Positions 42,716 to 52,854 of a DNA stretch of 64,000 nucleotides are shown here, in pieces. Both the position numbers and the translations under genes were made by a program. Position 1 is the first letter of the stretch. Every line of letters begins with the position of its first letter. The notes under the pieces were generated by a model. The model did no database searches. It saw only the letters and a list, made by a program, of their open reading frames with translations, and was not told the origin of the DNA. Source of the DNA: Zunongwangia endophytica (GTDB lineage Bacteria; Bacteroidota; Bacteroidia; Flavobacteriales; Flavobacteriaceae); contig NZ_JAUFPZ010000002.1 in the NCBI RefSeq assembly GCF_030409505.1, positions 3,169,501 through 3,233,500 of the forward strand, written 5' to 3'.

Positions 42716-43375
42716 ATGAGCATGATTAAAATTTTACTTGTAGATGATCATCCACTAATACTAGAAGGATATCAAAATGTATTAAGTAGATTAGAACTTC
42801 CTGAAATTAAATTAATAATAGATACCGCTGATAAATGTGATGAAGCTTGGCAGAAAATTGTCTCGGGAAATTATGATGTCGTGTTTTTAGATATAAATTT
42901 TCCAATAGATGGTAACTCTAGATTTATTTCTGGAGAAGATTTGGGAGCTGCGATAAAGAAAGAGTATGGTAGTGAGATGAAATTAGTAATCTTAACAGTT
43001 ATAGATGATTCCTTAAGGGTACATAATATTTTACGTAATGTAAATCCTGATGGCTTCTTGGTGAAAGGAGAAACAAATTCCGAGGAACTTGTCACCTGTC
43101 TTAAAAAAGTAATTAAGAGCCCTCCATTTTATGGTAGTACTATTTCTAAAATATTGCATTCAGGAGTAATGAGCACTAAGATTATTGATGATATTGATCG
43201 TCAAATTCTTTACCAACTTTCTTTGGGAACCAAAACCAAGGATATTCCTCAACATGTTAATCTATCATTAAGAGCGGTGGAAGATCGTAAAAGAAGATTA
43301 AAAGAAGTGATGGAGGTTGAAAAAGGAGGAAATAAAGCACTGCTTGAAAAAGCTAGAAAGAGTGGTTATATTTAA
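42716..43375 (+). CDS. NarL/LuxR-type response regulator
   Basis: A 219-residue regulator. The receiver domain (about 1-130) has the acidic pocket LLVDDHPLILEGY, the phosphorylated Asp in YDVVFLDINFP and a conserved Lys in GFLVKGETNS. The C-terminal HTH (about 155-205, IDRQILYQLSLGTKTK, HVNLSLRAVEDRKRRLKEVM) binds DNA. The start could be ATG 42716 or ATG 42722. It is paired with the upstream kinase. Confidence 0.9.
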   Translation: MSMIKILLVDDHPLILEGYQNVLSRLELPEIKLIIDTADKCDEAWQKIVSGNYDVVFLDINFPIDGNSRFISGEDLGAAIKKEYGSEMKLVILTVIDDSLRVHNILRNVNPDGFLVKGETNSEELVTCLKKVIKSPPFYGSTISKILHSGVMSTKIIDDIDRQILYQLSLGTKTKDIPQHVNLSLRAVEDRKRRLKEVMEVEKGGNKALLEKARKSGYI

Positions 43376-43506
43376 TTCAAAAATAAGTTTTCATCTGTAG
43401 TAGCATCTTTCACTGAGGCATTTCAGTATTAGATTAATATGAAATTTTTGCAATCTGAATTGTTTAAGGTATAGCTCTTTTCAATTAGCATTAATAATAT
43501 ACAATA

Positions 43507-44742
43507 ATGAAATTTTTCAAAAAATTATTAAAATGGATGGTGATAATAGCCCTGTTCGTTATCGTTGCCATCCTAGGTTCGGTCTATTATATTTATTCTG
43601 GTTTATCGGATATGTCTGAAGCCAAATTTAAATTTTCTTCAACCTATGATACGATTCCTTTTTATTTTTCGAATTCCGGTCATATGCTTATTGATGTGAA
43701 GTTTGGTAAAGAAAGTAATACATATCCTTTTATACTGGATAGTGGAGCCTCTAATACTATTTTTGCACGTTTTGCGGATGATTTCGATTTAGAAGATAAT
43801 GGCTATTTACCAAGTATAGGATCTTTAGGTAACTTTTTTTGGTCTGAGGTTAAAGAAATAGATCGATTGAAATTAGGAAACTTAGCCTTTACCGATCTTA
43901 ATTTTCAGGTTTCATCTATTTCTGGCCAATGCATCGAGGCATATGGTATTATAGGAATTGGTGTCATGAGACATTTGGTCTGGCAAATTGATTTCGAAGA
44001 ACAAATACTAATAGTTACAAAAGAGTTAAGTGATCAAACTATTGCCTCATCAGATTTAAAATTTGACTTGGATCAGAATCCTTATGGACATCAATTATAT
44101 ATTCCTGTTCATTTATCGAAAGGAAAGAAAAATATCGATGTCTGTGTAGATCTAGGAAGTAGTGGGTATTTAAGTTTAGATGAAAATCTAATTTTAAGAG
44201 ATTCATTAAAATTAAAATCAAAAACTATATTTGGAGAAGGCTCTGGCGGTCTTGGCGAACAAAAGGAAGCAGTCGCTCAAGAAAAGATATATCTTATGGA
44301 TACCCTTAAGTTTTCAGATACTGATTTTCAAATCAACAATTTACCAATCAATTCGCAAAAAGGACATTTGGACTTATTAGGGTTAGGGTTCTTTCGAAAA
44401 TTTAAAACAACAATAAGCTGGAGAGATAATAGACTAATTTTGTCCCCTATTGATTCTCTAGATTTTATGCCTAAAATTATAGGTTTCAATATGAATTTTG
44501 AAGAAGAGAGCAAAGAAACTTTTATATCTACAGTAATTAAAAATTCTCCAGCTCAAAAAGCTGGAATTCAGCTGGATCAAAAGGTTATCGACATCAATGG
44601 AATAGCTATAAAAAATAGCGATGATTTTTGTAAGGCACGATCTGCATTACAAAAAGATAAAATTATAGATGTTCATATAAAAGACAATAATATGTCTAAA
44701 CATTATAAGGTTAAGGAAGAATACCTTTTTGAATTGAATTAA
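43507..44742 (+). CDS. Membrane-anchored retropepsin-like aspartyl protease with PDZ domain
   Basis: A 411-residue protein with one N-terminal transmembrane helix (about 10-32), then two aspartyl-protease-like repeats. The first carries FILDSGASNTIFARF (about 75) and the second VCVDLGSSGYLSL (about 215), in which the motif is D-L-G rather than D-S/T-G. A C-terminal PDZ domain (about 340-400, NSPAQKAGIQLDQKVIDINGI) follows. The protease acts in the periplasm on unknown substrates. It is 131 bp after the response regulator and 8 bp before a CPBP protease gene. Confidence 0.78.
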   Translation: MKFFKKLLKWMVIIALFVIVAILGSVYYIYSGLSDMSEAKFKFSSTYDTIPFYFSNSGHMLIDVKFGKESNTYPFILDSGASNTIFARFADDFDLEDNGYLPSIGSLGNFFWSEVKEIDRLKLGNLAFTDLNFQVSSISGQCIEAYGIIGIGVMRHLVWQIDFEEQILIVTKELSDQTIASSDLKFDLDQNPYGHQLYIPVHLSKGKKNIDVCVDLGSSGYLSLDENLILRDSLKLKSKTIFGEGSGGLGEQKEAVAQEKIYLMDTLKFSDTDFQINNLPINSQKGHLDLLGLGFFRKFKTTISWRDNRLILSPIDSLDFMPKIIGFNMNFEEESKETFISTVIKNSPAQKAGIQLDQKVIDINGIAIKNSDDFCKARSALQKDKIIDVHIKDNNMSKHYKVKEEYLFELN

Positions 44743-44750
44743 AAAATTAA

Positions 44751-45587
44751 ATGTCAGAAAAAAGCAAGATTCCGGGATGGGCAAGAATACTTTTAATCAT
44801 TTTGCCGTATTTTTTTGTGGTAGCATTTTTTCAAATAATGGGTGCTCTAATTGCAGGTTTAGATATAGAAGCATTCGAAACACCAAAAAAAACATCGATA
44901 CAGGACCTTCTTATTACACTATTTTCATTCTTAGGGACATTGCTTGTAACCTCGTCCTTTGTTATTAAGGTAGATAAAGAAAAGTTTATAAACATTGGAT
45001 TGCATTTAAAGAATAGACTTCAAGATATTCTAATAGGTTTAGTTGTAGGAGCAGGTATTATAATCATTGGTTTTGGAATCTTAATAGGATTGGGAGAGAT
45101 CAGTTTTGAAGCTATTAATTGGAATTTTAAAGAATTTCTCATAGCTATATTACTATTTACTATTGTTGCGATCGAGGAAGAGGTTTTTTGTAGAGGATAT
45201 ATTCAAAAAAACCTAATGACGTCATTCAATAAGTATTTTGCTTTAGTGATAACAGCGCTAATATTTTCTCTGATGCATTCTTTCAACCCAAATCTCAGTT
45301 TATTAGGATTAATAAACATTTTTATTGCTGGAATTTTTTTGGGATTGTCCTATGTCTATACTAAAAACCTATGGTTTCCAATTGCATTGCATCTAAGTTG
45401 GAATTTTTTCCAGAGTTTATTAGGATTTAACGTAAGTGGTCAAAATATGTATTCCTTAATTAATATTAGCAATAATTCTACTAACTTTTTAAATGGAGGT
45501 GATTTTGGTCTTGAAGGTTCTATTCTAGCTACGATTCTACAAGTTATAGCAATATTTATTATTTTCTTCTACTATAATAAACGCTGA
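44751..45587 (+). CDS. CPBP-family intramembrane metalloprotease
   Basis: A 278-residue protein with about seven hydrophobic helices. It has the CPBP/CAAX protease motifs: EEEVFCRGYIQK with the paired Glu and Arg (about residue 142), FSLMHSFNP (about 180) and PIALHLSWNFFQ (about 205). It is 8 bp after the aspartyl protease gene, so the two are probably co-transcribed. Its role, such as prenyl-protein processing or bacteriocin self-protection, is unknown. Confidence 0.82.
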   Translation: MSEKSKIPGWARILLIILPYFFVVAFFQIMGALIAGLDIEAFETPKKTSIQDLLITLFSFLGTLLVTSSFVIKVDKEKFINIGLHLKNRLQDILIGLVVGAGIIIIGFGILIGLGEISFEAINWNFKEFLIAILLFTIVAIEEEVFCRGYIQKNLMTSFNKYFALVITALIFSLMHSFNPNLSLLGLINIFIAGIFLGLSYVYTKNLWFPIALHLSWNFFQSLLGFNVSGQNMYSLINISNNSTNFLNGGDFGLEGSILATILQVIAIFIIFFYYNKR

Positions 45588-46274
45588 TTTGATTTATTGC
45601 TGAATTAAACACCTTAGACTTTTATTATCAATCCTAGGTAACTCACATTAAAAAAGATCAAGATTCAAAAGAATTATAAATCCAAATAAAATCTTAAATT
45701 TTCGATGAAGTCAAAAAAAATATAGACGAAATTAGCTAAAAAAGGCGTCATTTATTTAATTTAGTAGCACCAACTAAACCTTTTAATGACCAATGCTATC
45801 TTTTTTACATAAAAATCGTTTTTTCATCATCCTTGTTTTAAGCACAATTGCTGTTTGGTTCACTCTCGATATGATCTATTACAATAATCTACCATAACAT
45901 TGTTTCTTTCTCCTCTTAACGGAGCAATTTTATCTACCCTATCGAAACAGCTCAAATTCTTACAACTATATGATCATGTTTGTGGTCATTCTTCATATTC
46001 AGTTCAGCTAAATTGGGGGTGTATAGTATTTAACTAGCACTCCACTACTATTTCCTATTTCAGCAAAATTTATAATTCCCCCAATTTTTACATTTTCACT
46101 TTTCTGAAATATATTTTTAGGACACTGCCTTTAATTCATTAAGAATAATAGTATTTTTAGATTTCGTGCTATTTAGTAGCGCTTTCGCCTTTTACAAATT
46201 GAAATAGAAAGCGGAAGTAATAACTTTAGTTGCAAATAAAAATCAAACCTTAGCAATCAACCGAAATTTAAAAA
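45588..46274. other. 687-bp region, only one doubtful small frame
   Basis: No standard gene. A 34-codon frame at 45793-45897 encodes a small hydrophobic peptide (MLSFLHKNRFFIILVLSTIA... DMIYYNNLP). It could be a small membrane protein or the truncated start of a lost transporter gene. TAACTTTA near 46220, 20 bp after TTG, is a weak promoter match for the GH97 gene. Confidence 0.35.
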
Positions 46275-48218
46275 ATGAAATTACTACGAATTCAGCTATT
46301 TCTTGCTTTAGTATTTTTAGGTAATCTACTTACCGCTCAAATTGGAGAAATTAAAAGTCCAGATGGGCAAATTAGCTTAAAATTAAATGAGAACAACGGA
46401 AAAATATCTTATGATATTTATTACGCAGACTCTTCGTTTTTAGATGATTCTCCGTTAGGTTTGAAAACCTCATTAGGGGATTTTTCATCAAATCTTGAAT
46501 ATGTTTCTTCGGAAATTAATAGCATCGAAGACTCTTACGAGCTAAAGAAGGCAAAAGTGAGTCATGTAGATTATAAAGCTAATGAATTAGTAGCGAAATT
46601 TGTAAATGAAAACGAGGATAGCCTTTTTGTATATTTTCGAGTTTCTAATCGTGATGTGGCATATTCGTATCAACTAAAATCGAAAGCGGGGAGAAGTAAT
46701 ATTAAGATTCTTGAAGAAATCTCGGGTTTTCATTTGCCAGATGGTGCTACTAGCTATATTACGCCGCAAGCGTTACCAATGACGGGGTGGAGTGAAACTA
46801 AACCATCTTATGAAGAAGAATACACGCTAAGCGAAAAATTAGGAAAAGCTTCAGAATATGGTGTTGGTTATACCTTTCCTGCATTATTCAAATTAGGTGA
46901 AAAAGGATGGATTTTAATTTCAGAAACTGGTGTAGACAGTAGTTATCCCGGTAGTCGATTAAGTGAATCTACAGATGACGGTTTATTCAGTATCAAATTT
47001 CCGCAGAAAGGAGAAAATAATAGCATTGGCGATACTTTTGCTGCTATGGCTATGCCTGCTAAAACCCCGTGGAGAACAATCACGCTTGGTGAAACTTTAA
47101 AACCAATAGTTGAATCTACAGTTGCTTTCGATTTAGTAGAGCAAAAGTATGAACCAAGTATCGATTACCAAATGGGACGCGCTACCTGGAGTTGGATCGT
47201 TTGGCAAGACAATAGTATAAATTACGACGACCAGATAAAGTATATCGATATGGCTTCTATGCTAGGATTCGAGTATGTATTGATCGACAACTGGTGGGAT
47301 AATAATATCGGTTACGAAAGAATGGAAGAGCTGGTAAAATATGCACAATCCAAAAATGTAGATGTGCTGCTATGGTATAATTCTAATGGGTATTGGAACG
47401 AAGCGCCGCAAACACCACAGGATAAAATGAATAATATCGCTTCTAGAAAAAAGGAAATGGAATGGCTGCAGAAGATAGGAGTGAAAGGTTTAAAAGTTGA
47501 CTTTTTTGGAGGAGACAAACAAACCACCATGAAGTTGTATGAAGATATTTTAACCGATGCGAATGAGTATGGATTGGGTATTACATTTCATGGGTGTACA
47601 ATTCCCAGAGGTTGGGAAAAAATGTATCCTAATTACGTAACTTCAGAGGCTGTATTGGCTTCAGAAAATCTAATTTTTGGTCAGGAGGCATTAGATAAAC
47701 ATGCTTTAAATGCAACTATTTTACCGTTTACGAGAAACGCAATTGGCGCTATGGATTTTGCTCCGGTATTTTTGAATCAGAAAATGTCTAGAGATCAACA
47801 AAACGGAACGATAAGAAGTACCACCGATGCTTTTGAGTTGGCAACATCTATACTCTATTTCTCACCGATACAGCATTTTGGTTTAACTCCTAATAATTTA
47901 GAAGAACAGCCCGATTATGTTTTAGACTTTATCCGTGAGGTACCTACGGTTTGGGACGAGACCATTTATATTGGTGGAGAACCAGAAGATTATTGTGCCT
48001 TAGCGCGTAGAAAAGGTGACAAATGGTACATAGCCGTTGTTAATGCGAAGAAGGAGAAAAGAAAAATTGAATTAGAATTACCAATGCTTGCCGGAAAAGA
48101 ACTTAAACATCTTTTTGATGAGAAAAATAAAACAGCCGGGTATAAAACTTCTAAAATTAGGAAAAACGGAACTTTAAAAATAGAATTGCAACCCGAAGGA
48201 GGAGCAGTTTTATATTAG
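46275..48218 (+). CDS. GH97 enzyme, retaining (alpha-galactosidase-like) type
   Basis: A 647-residue secreted glycosidase with signal peptide (about 1-21, LTAQ), N-terminal GH97 beta-sandwich, TIM barrel and C-terminal beta domain. In the barrel it has GLKVDFFGGDKQ, where retaining GH97 enzymes have the nucleophile Asp. TFHGCTIPRGWEKMYPNYVTSEAV follows. It lacks the HHET and SHEAVRPTG glutamates of the inverting SusB-type enzyme at 23935. It therefore probably acts on alpha-galactosides rather than maltodextrins. It precedes GH2 and GH43 genes in the same direction, forming a host glycan-degrading cluster. Confidence 0.85.
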   Translation: MKLLRIQLFLALVFLGNLLTAQIGEIKSPDGQISLKLNENNGKISYDIYYADSSFLDDSPLGLKTSLGDFSSNLEYVSSEINSIEDSYELKKAKVSHVDYKANELVAKFVNENEDSLFVYFRVSNRDVAYSYQLKSKAGRSNIKILEEISGFHLPDGATSYITPQALPMTGWSETKPSYEEEYTLSEKLGKASEYGVGYTFPALFKLGEKGWILISETGVDSSYPGSRLSESTDDGLFSIKFPQKGENNSIGDTFAAMAMPAKTPWRTITLGETLKPIVESTVAFDLVEQKYEPSIDYQMGRATWSWIVWQDNSINYDDQIKYIDMASMLGFEYVLIDNWWDNNIGYERMEELVKYAQSKNVDVLLWYNSNGYWNEAPQTPQDKMNNIASRKKEMEWLQKIGVKGLKVDFFGGDKQTTMKLYEDILTDANEYGLGITFHGCTIPRGWEKMYPNYVTSEAVLASENLIFGQEALDKHALNATILPFTRNAIGAMDFAPVFLNQKMSRDQQNGTIRSTTDAFELATSILYFSPIQHFGLTPNNLEEQPDYVLDFIREVPTVWDETIYIGGEPEDYCALARRKGDKWYIAVVNAKKEKRKIELELPMLAGKELKHLFDEKNKTAGYKTSKIRKNGTLKIELQPEGGAVLY

Positions 48219-48240
48219 TGTTTCTTCGGAATAAAATATA

Positions 48241-48267
48241 AAAACCTCTCATTGAAGAGGTTTTTTT
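48241..48267 (+). terminator. Rho-independent terminator after GH97
   Basis: A 9-bp stem, AAAACCTCT / AGAGGTTTT, with loop CATTGA is followed by T residues. Confidence 0.85.
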
Positions 48268-48399
48268 ATGAACGGATGTGAATTTCAAAATGCTGAATCG
48301 TTTTTGTAAAAAATTGGTAGCTAGAAAAATAAGCTAAATAAAAGATAAGCGTAATTTTTACATTAAATTAGAAGATTGAAACTTCTAAGTCATCTTCAA

Positions 48400-50841
48400 A
48401 TGAAATCTAAGATCATTTTTGTTCTATTTTTTGCTATGTTTTTTAATGGAATTCTTTTCGCACAAGAACGTACAACCGTAATTCTTCAAAACGACTGGAA
48501 ATTTAAGAAGGGAGATCCTTCAGGAGCAGAAGAAATTAATGAGAATACTTCAGATTGGAAAAGCATAAGTATTCCTCATGATTGGGCGGTAGAAGAAGAT
48601 TTTATTAAAGATGGGGATGGCAATACCGGGAAATTACCCTGGAAAGGACAGGCTTGGTATCGCCACGATTTGGATCTTTCAGCAATAAAAAAAGGTGATA
48701 AAGTTTTCCTGATTTTTGATGGTATCATGGCTTTTCCAAAAGTGTATATCAATGGGAAACTAGCAGGACAATGGGACTACGGTTATAATTCATTTTATAT
48801 AGAAATTTCAGATCACTTAGATTTTACTGAAAATGCTAAAAATGTCTTGGCCGTTCATGTAGATACCCGGCAGCATGATAGCCGCTGGTATCCGGGAGCA
48901 GGAATTTACCGGAAAGTACGCATGGTTGCCATGGCACCAATTCATACAAAAATCTGGGAGACTCAGGTAACTACGCCTATTATTAAACCAAACTATGCTA
49001 ATGTTCGCATTTCAAGTTTGGTGAAAAATGAGACTTCCGAAGCGAAAAAAATTACCGTGACTCAGCGTATTCTTAATCCTGAAGGAAATGAGGTAGCGAA
49101 AAAAAGCATTTCGCATAAGTTACGAGCCGGAGAAGAAAATTATTTTGAAATAAATACTCAGCTTACCAATCCTATGCAATGGGATATCGAACATCCTCAT
49201 CTTTACAAAACAATTACGGAAGTTAGTGCAGATGAAAAAATTGTAGATCTGTCTGAAAGCACTTTTGGTATAAGAAGCATAAAATTTACACCAGATGACG
49301 GTTTTCATTTAAACGGAAGAAGAGTCCAGTTAAAAGGAGTGAATTTGCATCATGGTCATGGACCGCTTGGTGCTGCATTTTATCCTCGAGCGATGGAAAG
49401 GCAATTAGAAATTATGAAATCGATGGGCGTGAATGCGATTCGAAGTAGCCATAATACTGCTGCTCCTGAAGTTTTAGAATTGTGCGATAAAATGGGGATT
49501 TTGATGTTTAACGAAGTTTTTGATAAATACGATCGGAAAGCCGATATAGTAGACACCACTAATTTTGAAAGTTTTGCGGAACGTAACATTCGCAACTTTG
49601 TGATGCGTGATCGTAATCATCCTTCAGTATTTATTTGGAGTGTGGGTAACGAGATGCACGATGTACAGGCCAATGCTAATAATGGTTTTCGTCGCTTACT
49701 TACGATGTTGAATTATGTTCGAAAATACGATCATACCCGTCCGGTTACGATGGTCAACGATGTACAGGATAATGCGGCTTTACGACATTTTGATCTTTAC
49801 GATGTGCATAGCTGGAATTATGGCAGGCGTTATCAATTAGCTCGGCAAATGGAACCGAATAAATCGGTAATTATTTCAGAATCTGCTTCTACAGTAAGTA
49901 CGCGTGGATTTTATGAATTTCCTTTACCCGAAAAGAAAACAGATTTTACCAAATCACTTCAAGTTAGTTCTTACGATTTTCATGCACCATCTTGGGCAGA
50001 AATTGGCGACGATGATTTTATGTGGCAGCAGGACGAACCTTATATCGCAGGCGAGTTCGTCTGGACGGGTTTTGATTATTTGGGAGAACCCACACCTTAC
50101 ACCAATCGAACCGTAAAAGGTATGGGAATGAGCGATAAGGAAGCAGCGCGTAGTTCTTACTTCGGAATTGTAGATATTATGGGGATTCCAAAAGATCGAT
50201 ATTATTTGTATAAAAGCTATTGGAAGCCCGGAGAGAAAACGATACATATTTTACCGCATTGGAACTGGAAAGGAGAGGAAGGCGAGAATATCCCGGTTTT
50301 TGTATATACCAACGGTGATTGTGCCGAACTTTTTATAAACGGAAAATCGCAAGGCAAACAATGTAAATCACCCTCTTCTAAAAATTCAACCGAGCGCTTT
50401 CGTTTAATGTGGAAGGATGTGGTTTACGAGCCCGGTGAAGTAAAAGTAGTCGCTTATAAACAAGGAGAAAAATTGGGCGAAAAAACATTAAAAACTACCT
50501 CGGAAGCTACCAAAATTAAATTGTCGGCCGATCGAAAAATAATAAAAGCTGATGGAATGGATCTTTCTTATGTTTTGGTGGAAGCTTTTGATAAAGACGG
50601 GAATTTGGATCCTTTAGCAAATGAAGGTTTAGAAATTGAAGTTAGTGGAGCAGGTGAATTAGCCGGTGCAGGAAACGGAGATCCGCAATCTTTCGAGCCG
50701 CTTCAGGATCATAAAGTCGATTTATTCTACGGAAAAGCAATGATCATCCTAAAATCGGGAATGGAAGCAGGAACTATTAAACTGAAAGTTAGCAGCGAAA
50801 ATTTGAAAGGAGAAACGATAAAAATTGAAACTGAAAATTAA
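48400..50841 (+). CDS. GH2 beta-galactosidase-like enzyme, secreted
   Basis: An 813-residue GH2 enzyme. I start at ATG 48400, which gives a typical signal peptide (MKSKIIFVLFFAMFFNGILFAQ region); TTG at 48376 would add eight residues. Domains in order are the sugar-binding jelly roll (about 25-200), immunoglobulin-like domain (about 205-295), TIM barrel (about 300-600) and C-terminal Ig-like/DUF4982-type domains. The acid/base Glu is in IWSVGNEMHDV and the nucleophile in SVIISESAS. It removes terminal beta-linked galactose or related sugars from oligosaccharides in the periplasm. The exact linkage is unknown. Confidence 0.88.
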   Translation: MKSKIIFVLFFAMFFNGILFAQERTTVILQNDWKFKKGDPSGAEEINENTSDWKSISIPHDWAVEEDFIKDGDGNTGKLPWKGQAWYRHDLDLSAIKKGDKVFLIFDGIMAFPKVYINGKLAGQWDYGYNSFYIEISDHLDFTENAKNVLAVHVDTRQHDSRWYPGAGIYRKVRMVAMAPIHTKIWETQVTTPIIKPNYANVRISSLVKNETSEAKKITVTQRILNPEGNEVAKKSISHKLRAGEENYFEINTQLTNPMQWDIEHPHLYKTITEVSADEKIVDLSESTFGIRSIKFTPDDGFHLNGRRVQLKGVNLHHGHGPLGAAFYPRAMERQLEIMKSMGVNAIRSSHNTAAPEVLELCDKMGILMFNEVFDKYDRKADIVDTTNFESFAERNIRNFVMRDRNHPSVFIWSVGNEMHDVQANANNGFRRLLTMLNYVRKYDHTRPVTMVNDVQDNAALRHFDLYDVHSWNYGRRYQLARQMEPNKSVIISESASTVSTRGFYEFPLPEKKTDFTKSLQVSSYDFHAPSWAEIGDDDFMWQQDEPYIAGEFVWTGFDYLGEPTPYTNRTVKGMGMSDKEAARSSYFGIVDIMGIPKDRYYLYKSYWKPGEKTIHILPHWNWKGEEGENIPVFVYTNGDCAELFINGKSQGKQCKSPSSKNSTERFRLMWKDVVYEPGEVKVVAYKQGEKLGEKTLKTTSEATKIKLSADRKIIKADGMDLSYVLVEAFDKDGNLDPLANEGLEIEVSGAGELAGAGNGDPQSFEPLQDHKVDLFYGKAMIILKSGMEAGTIKLKVSSENLKGETIKIETEN

Positions 50842-50969
50842 AAGAAAAAGCATCGGTTTTGGGGTTAACGAAGCCGATGTTGTTTATTGAAACTGCAAGC
50901 TTTTAATTATTTTCACTCAGTTTATTAAATCAGAAATTAAGACTAAAATTCGCTAATACTGATTATAAT

Positions 50970-51488
50970 TTATTTTTTAAACTCCTTCGAAAACACCAAT
51001 CGTGATCCGCGATCTTCAGTGGAAATTTCTTTTACTTCAGTTAATCCTAATTTTTTAATGGCCTTAATAGAAGCATGATTGTCCGGACTAGCAGCAGCCA
51101 AGATTCGATCTAATTGAAGTTCATTTTCAGCAAAATCGATCCAAAATTGGCCAATTTCAGTAGCGAATCCTTTTCCCCAATGATTCTGATGCAATACAAA
51201 ACCGAATTCAAGATCATCTTCATCGCCAAGAAAGTTACACGGAATCAAACCCGTGAAACCTATAAAATTGCCTGTAGTTTTATCTAAAATGCATACAAAA
51301 CCAATTTGCGCATTTTCATCTAAAATAAAATCATTGGCTAAAACGTCTAAAAACTCCTTTTGAGAAAGCACTCTACCTTTAAAAGCAGACTGCATTACGG
51401 TTTGATTCTCACAAAACAATTGATAGAGCGGTACAAATAATTCAGGTTTAAAACTTACAATTTTAAGTCTTTCGGTTTCTAATTGCAT
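50970..51488 (-). CDS. GNAT-family N-acetyltransferase (RimJ/RimL-like)
   Basis: A 172-residue acetyltransferase. It has the N-terminal METERLKIVSF-like strand (MQLETERLKIVSFKPELF), the central FGFVLHQNHWGKGFATEIGQFW with the acetyl-CoA pyrophosphate loop, and the C-terminal ILAAASPDNHASIKAIKKLGL, all typical of the RimJ/RimL branch. The substrate is unknown. It is transcribed against the GH2 and GH43 genes. Confidence 0.88.
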   Translation of the reverse strand: MQLETERLKIVSFKPELFVPLYQLFCENQTVMQSAFKGRVLSQKEFLDVLANDFILDENAQIGFVCILDKTTGNFIGFTGLIPCNFLGDEDDLEFGFVLHQNHWGKGFATEIGQFWIDFAENELQLDRILAAASPDNHASIKAIKKLGLTEVKEISTEDRGSRLVFSKEFKK

Positions 51489-51800
51489 TCAGCTTATTAT
51501 TTTAAAACTGAAAAGTATGGAAAAATTAGGGTTTTTATTATAGGATTTTAGATTGCTTAGTATTCAAATTCGAGAACAGAATTTAAGATAACATGGAAAC
51601 CTTTAAAGTCAAATTTTGACTGGCTTTCTTAACTTCAGCTACAGTAATTTTAATGTCCTTTTTCAATAAAAACATTTTACTTCAGAATAAAGCTTTTTAA
51701 AATTTATTCAGCATTCAGTATAAAAATTGCTAAGCTTTGAAACATAATGCGTTTACCCTATATTTACATAATTCAAATTCAAAATAAACTTTTCATATTC
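51489..51800. other. Gene-free region before GH43
   Basis: A 312-bp AT-rich spacer between the divergent acetyltransferase and GH43 genes; it must hold both promoters. Nothing else is recognised. Confidence 0.35.
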
Positions 51801-52829
51801 ATGAAAATATCAGTTCATTCTTTTAGAAAAATAGCAACACTTAGTGCATTTGTAGGGTTAAGTTTTCTTAGTTTTCAAAATATTCAGGCTCAAAAATATG
51901 GTGGTAATCCGGTAATCGAAGGGATGTTTACTGCAGATCCTTGTCCGCTTGTTTATAATGACACACTTTATCTTTTTACTGGTCGTGACGAGCAAAAGGA
52001 AGACAAAGAAGGATTTCTAATGAATGAATGGCAGGTGTTTTCTACTTCAGATATGTACGACTACACCAGTCATGGATCTTTACTAAGTATCGAAGATTTT
52101 GATTGGGCCGCCGGTAATGCTTTTGCAAGTCATGTAATAGAACGCGATGGTAAATTTTGGTGGTATGTTTCGCTTACCCATAAAAATATTCGCGTAAAAG
52201 AAGGTTTTGCTATAGGTGTAGCCGTGGCAGACCATCCACTTGGTCCTTACAAAGATGCTAAAGGTTCGGCTATCGTTACAGACGAAACGCCAAATGTAAT
52301 CCCACTAAATATTGATCCTGCCGTATATATCGATGATGATGGGCAGGCCTATTTATTTTGGGGCTCTTGGGGCGAAGCGCGTGTCGTTAAGCTAAAAGAC
52401 AATATGATCGAAATGGATGGGGAAGTACAGACACTGAAACTTAAAAATTTCTTTGAAGCTCCTTTTGTGCATAAAAAAGGAGATACTTACTATATGACCT
52501 ATGCAGGATCTGGATATCCTTCAAAAACCGAGTACTCCACAAGTAAAAGTATTACCGGTCCTTGGACGTATCAGGGAGTTGTTAATGAGCTTCTTCCTAT
52601 ATCTGCAACTAACCATCAGGGAATTGTGGAATTTCGCGATAACTGGTATTTCGTATATCACAATGCACAATTGCCTAAAGGAGGCGTATTCAGAAGATCG
52701 GTAAGTATCGATAAGCTGGAATATACCGAAGATGGTCTTATAAAAACTGTTGAACGTACCGAAACCAGCGTCCCTGCTATAGACAAATCTGGAAAGGTGA
52801 TTCAGACGGAAACCTCTAAAAAGAATTAG
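51801..52829 (+). CDS. GH43-family glycosidase (five-bladed beta-propeller)
   Basis: A 342-residue secreted enzyme. The start is ATG 51801, giving signal peptide MKISVHSFRKIATLSAF... ending QAQ; an upstream ATG at 51747 would put 18 residues before it. The propeller contains EGMFTADPCPLVYNDTLYLFTGRDE with the catalytic-base Asp, IDPAVYIDDDGQAYLFWGS with the pKa-modulating Asp, and NFFEAPFVHKKGDTYYMTY with the acid Glu. GH43 members cleave arabinofuranosyl or xylosyl units. No extra binding module is present. Confidence 0.9.
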   Translation: MKISVHSFRKIATLSAFVGLSFLSFQNIQAQKYGGNPVIEGMFTADPCPLVYNDTLYLFTGRDEQKEDKEGFLMNEWQVFSTSDMYDYTSHGSLLSIEDFDWAAGNAFASHVIERDGKFWWYVSLTHKNIRVKEGFAIGVAVADHPLGPYKDAKGSAIVTDETPNVIPLNIDPAVYIDDDGQAYLFWGSWGEARVVKLKDNMIEMDGEVQTLKLKNFFEAPFVHKKGDTYYMTYAGSGYPSKTEYSTSKSITGPWTYQGVVNELLPISATNHQGIVEFRDNWYFVYHNAQLPKGGVFRRSVSIDKLEYTEDGLIKTVERTETSVPAIDKSGKVIQTETSKKN

Positions 52830-52854
52830 CCAACAAAAGGCAATTTTGTTATTT

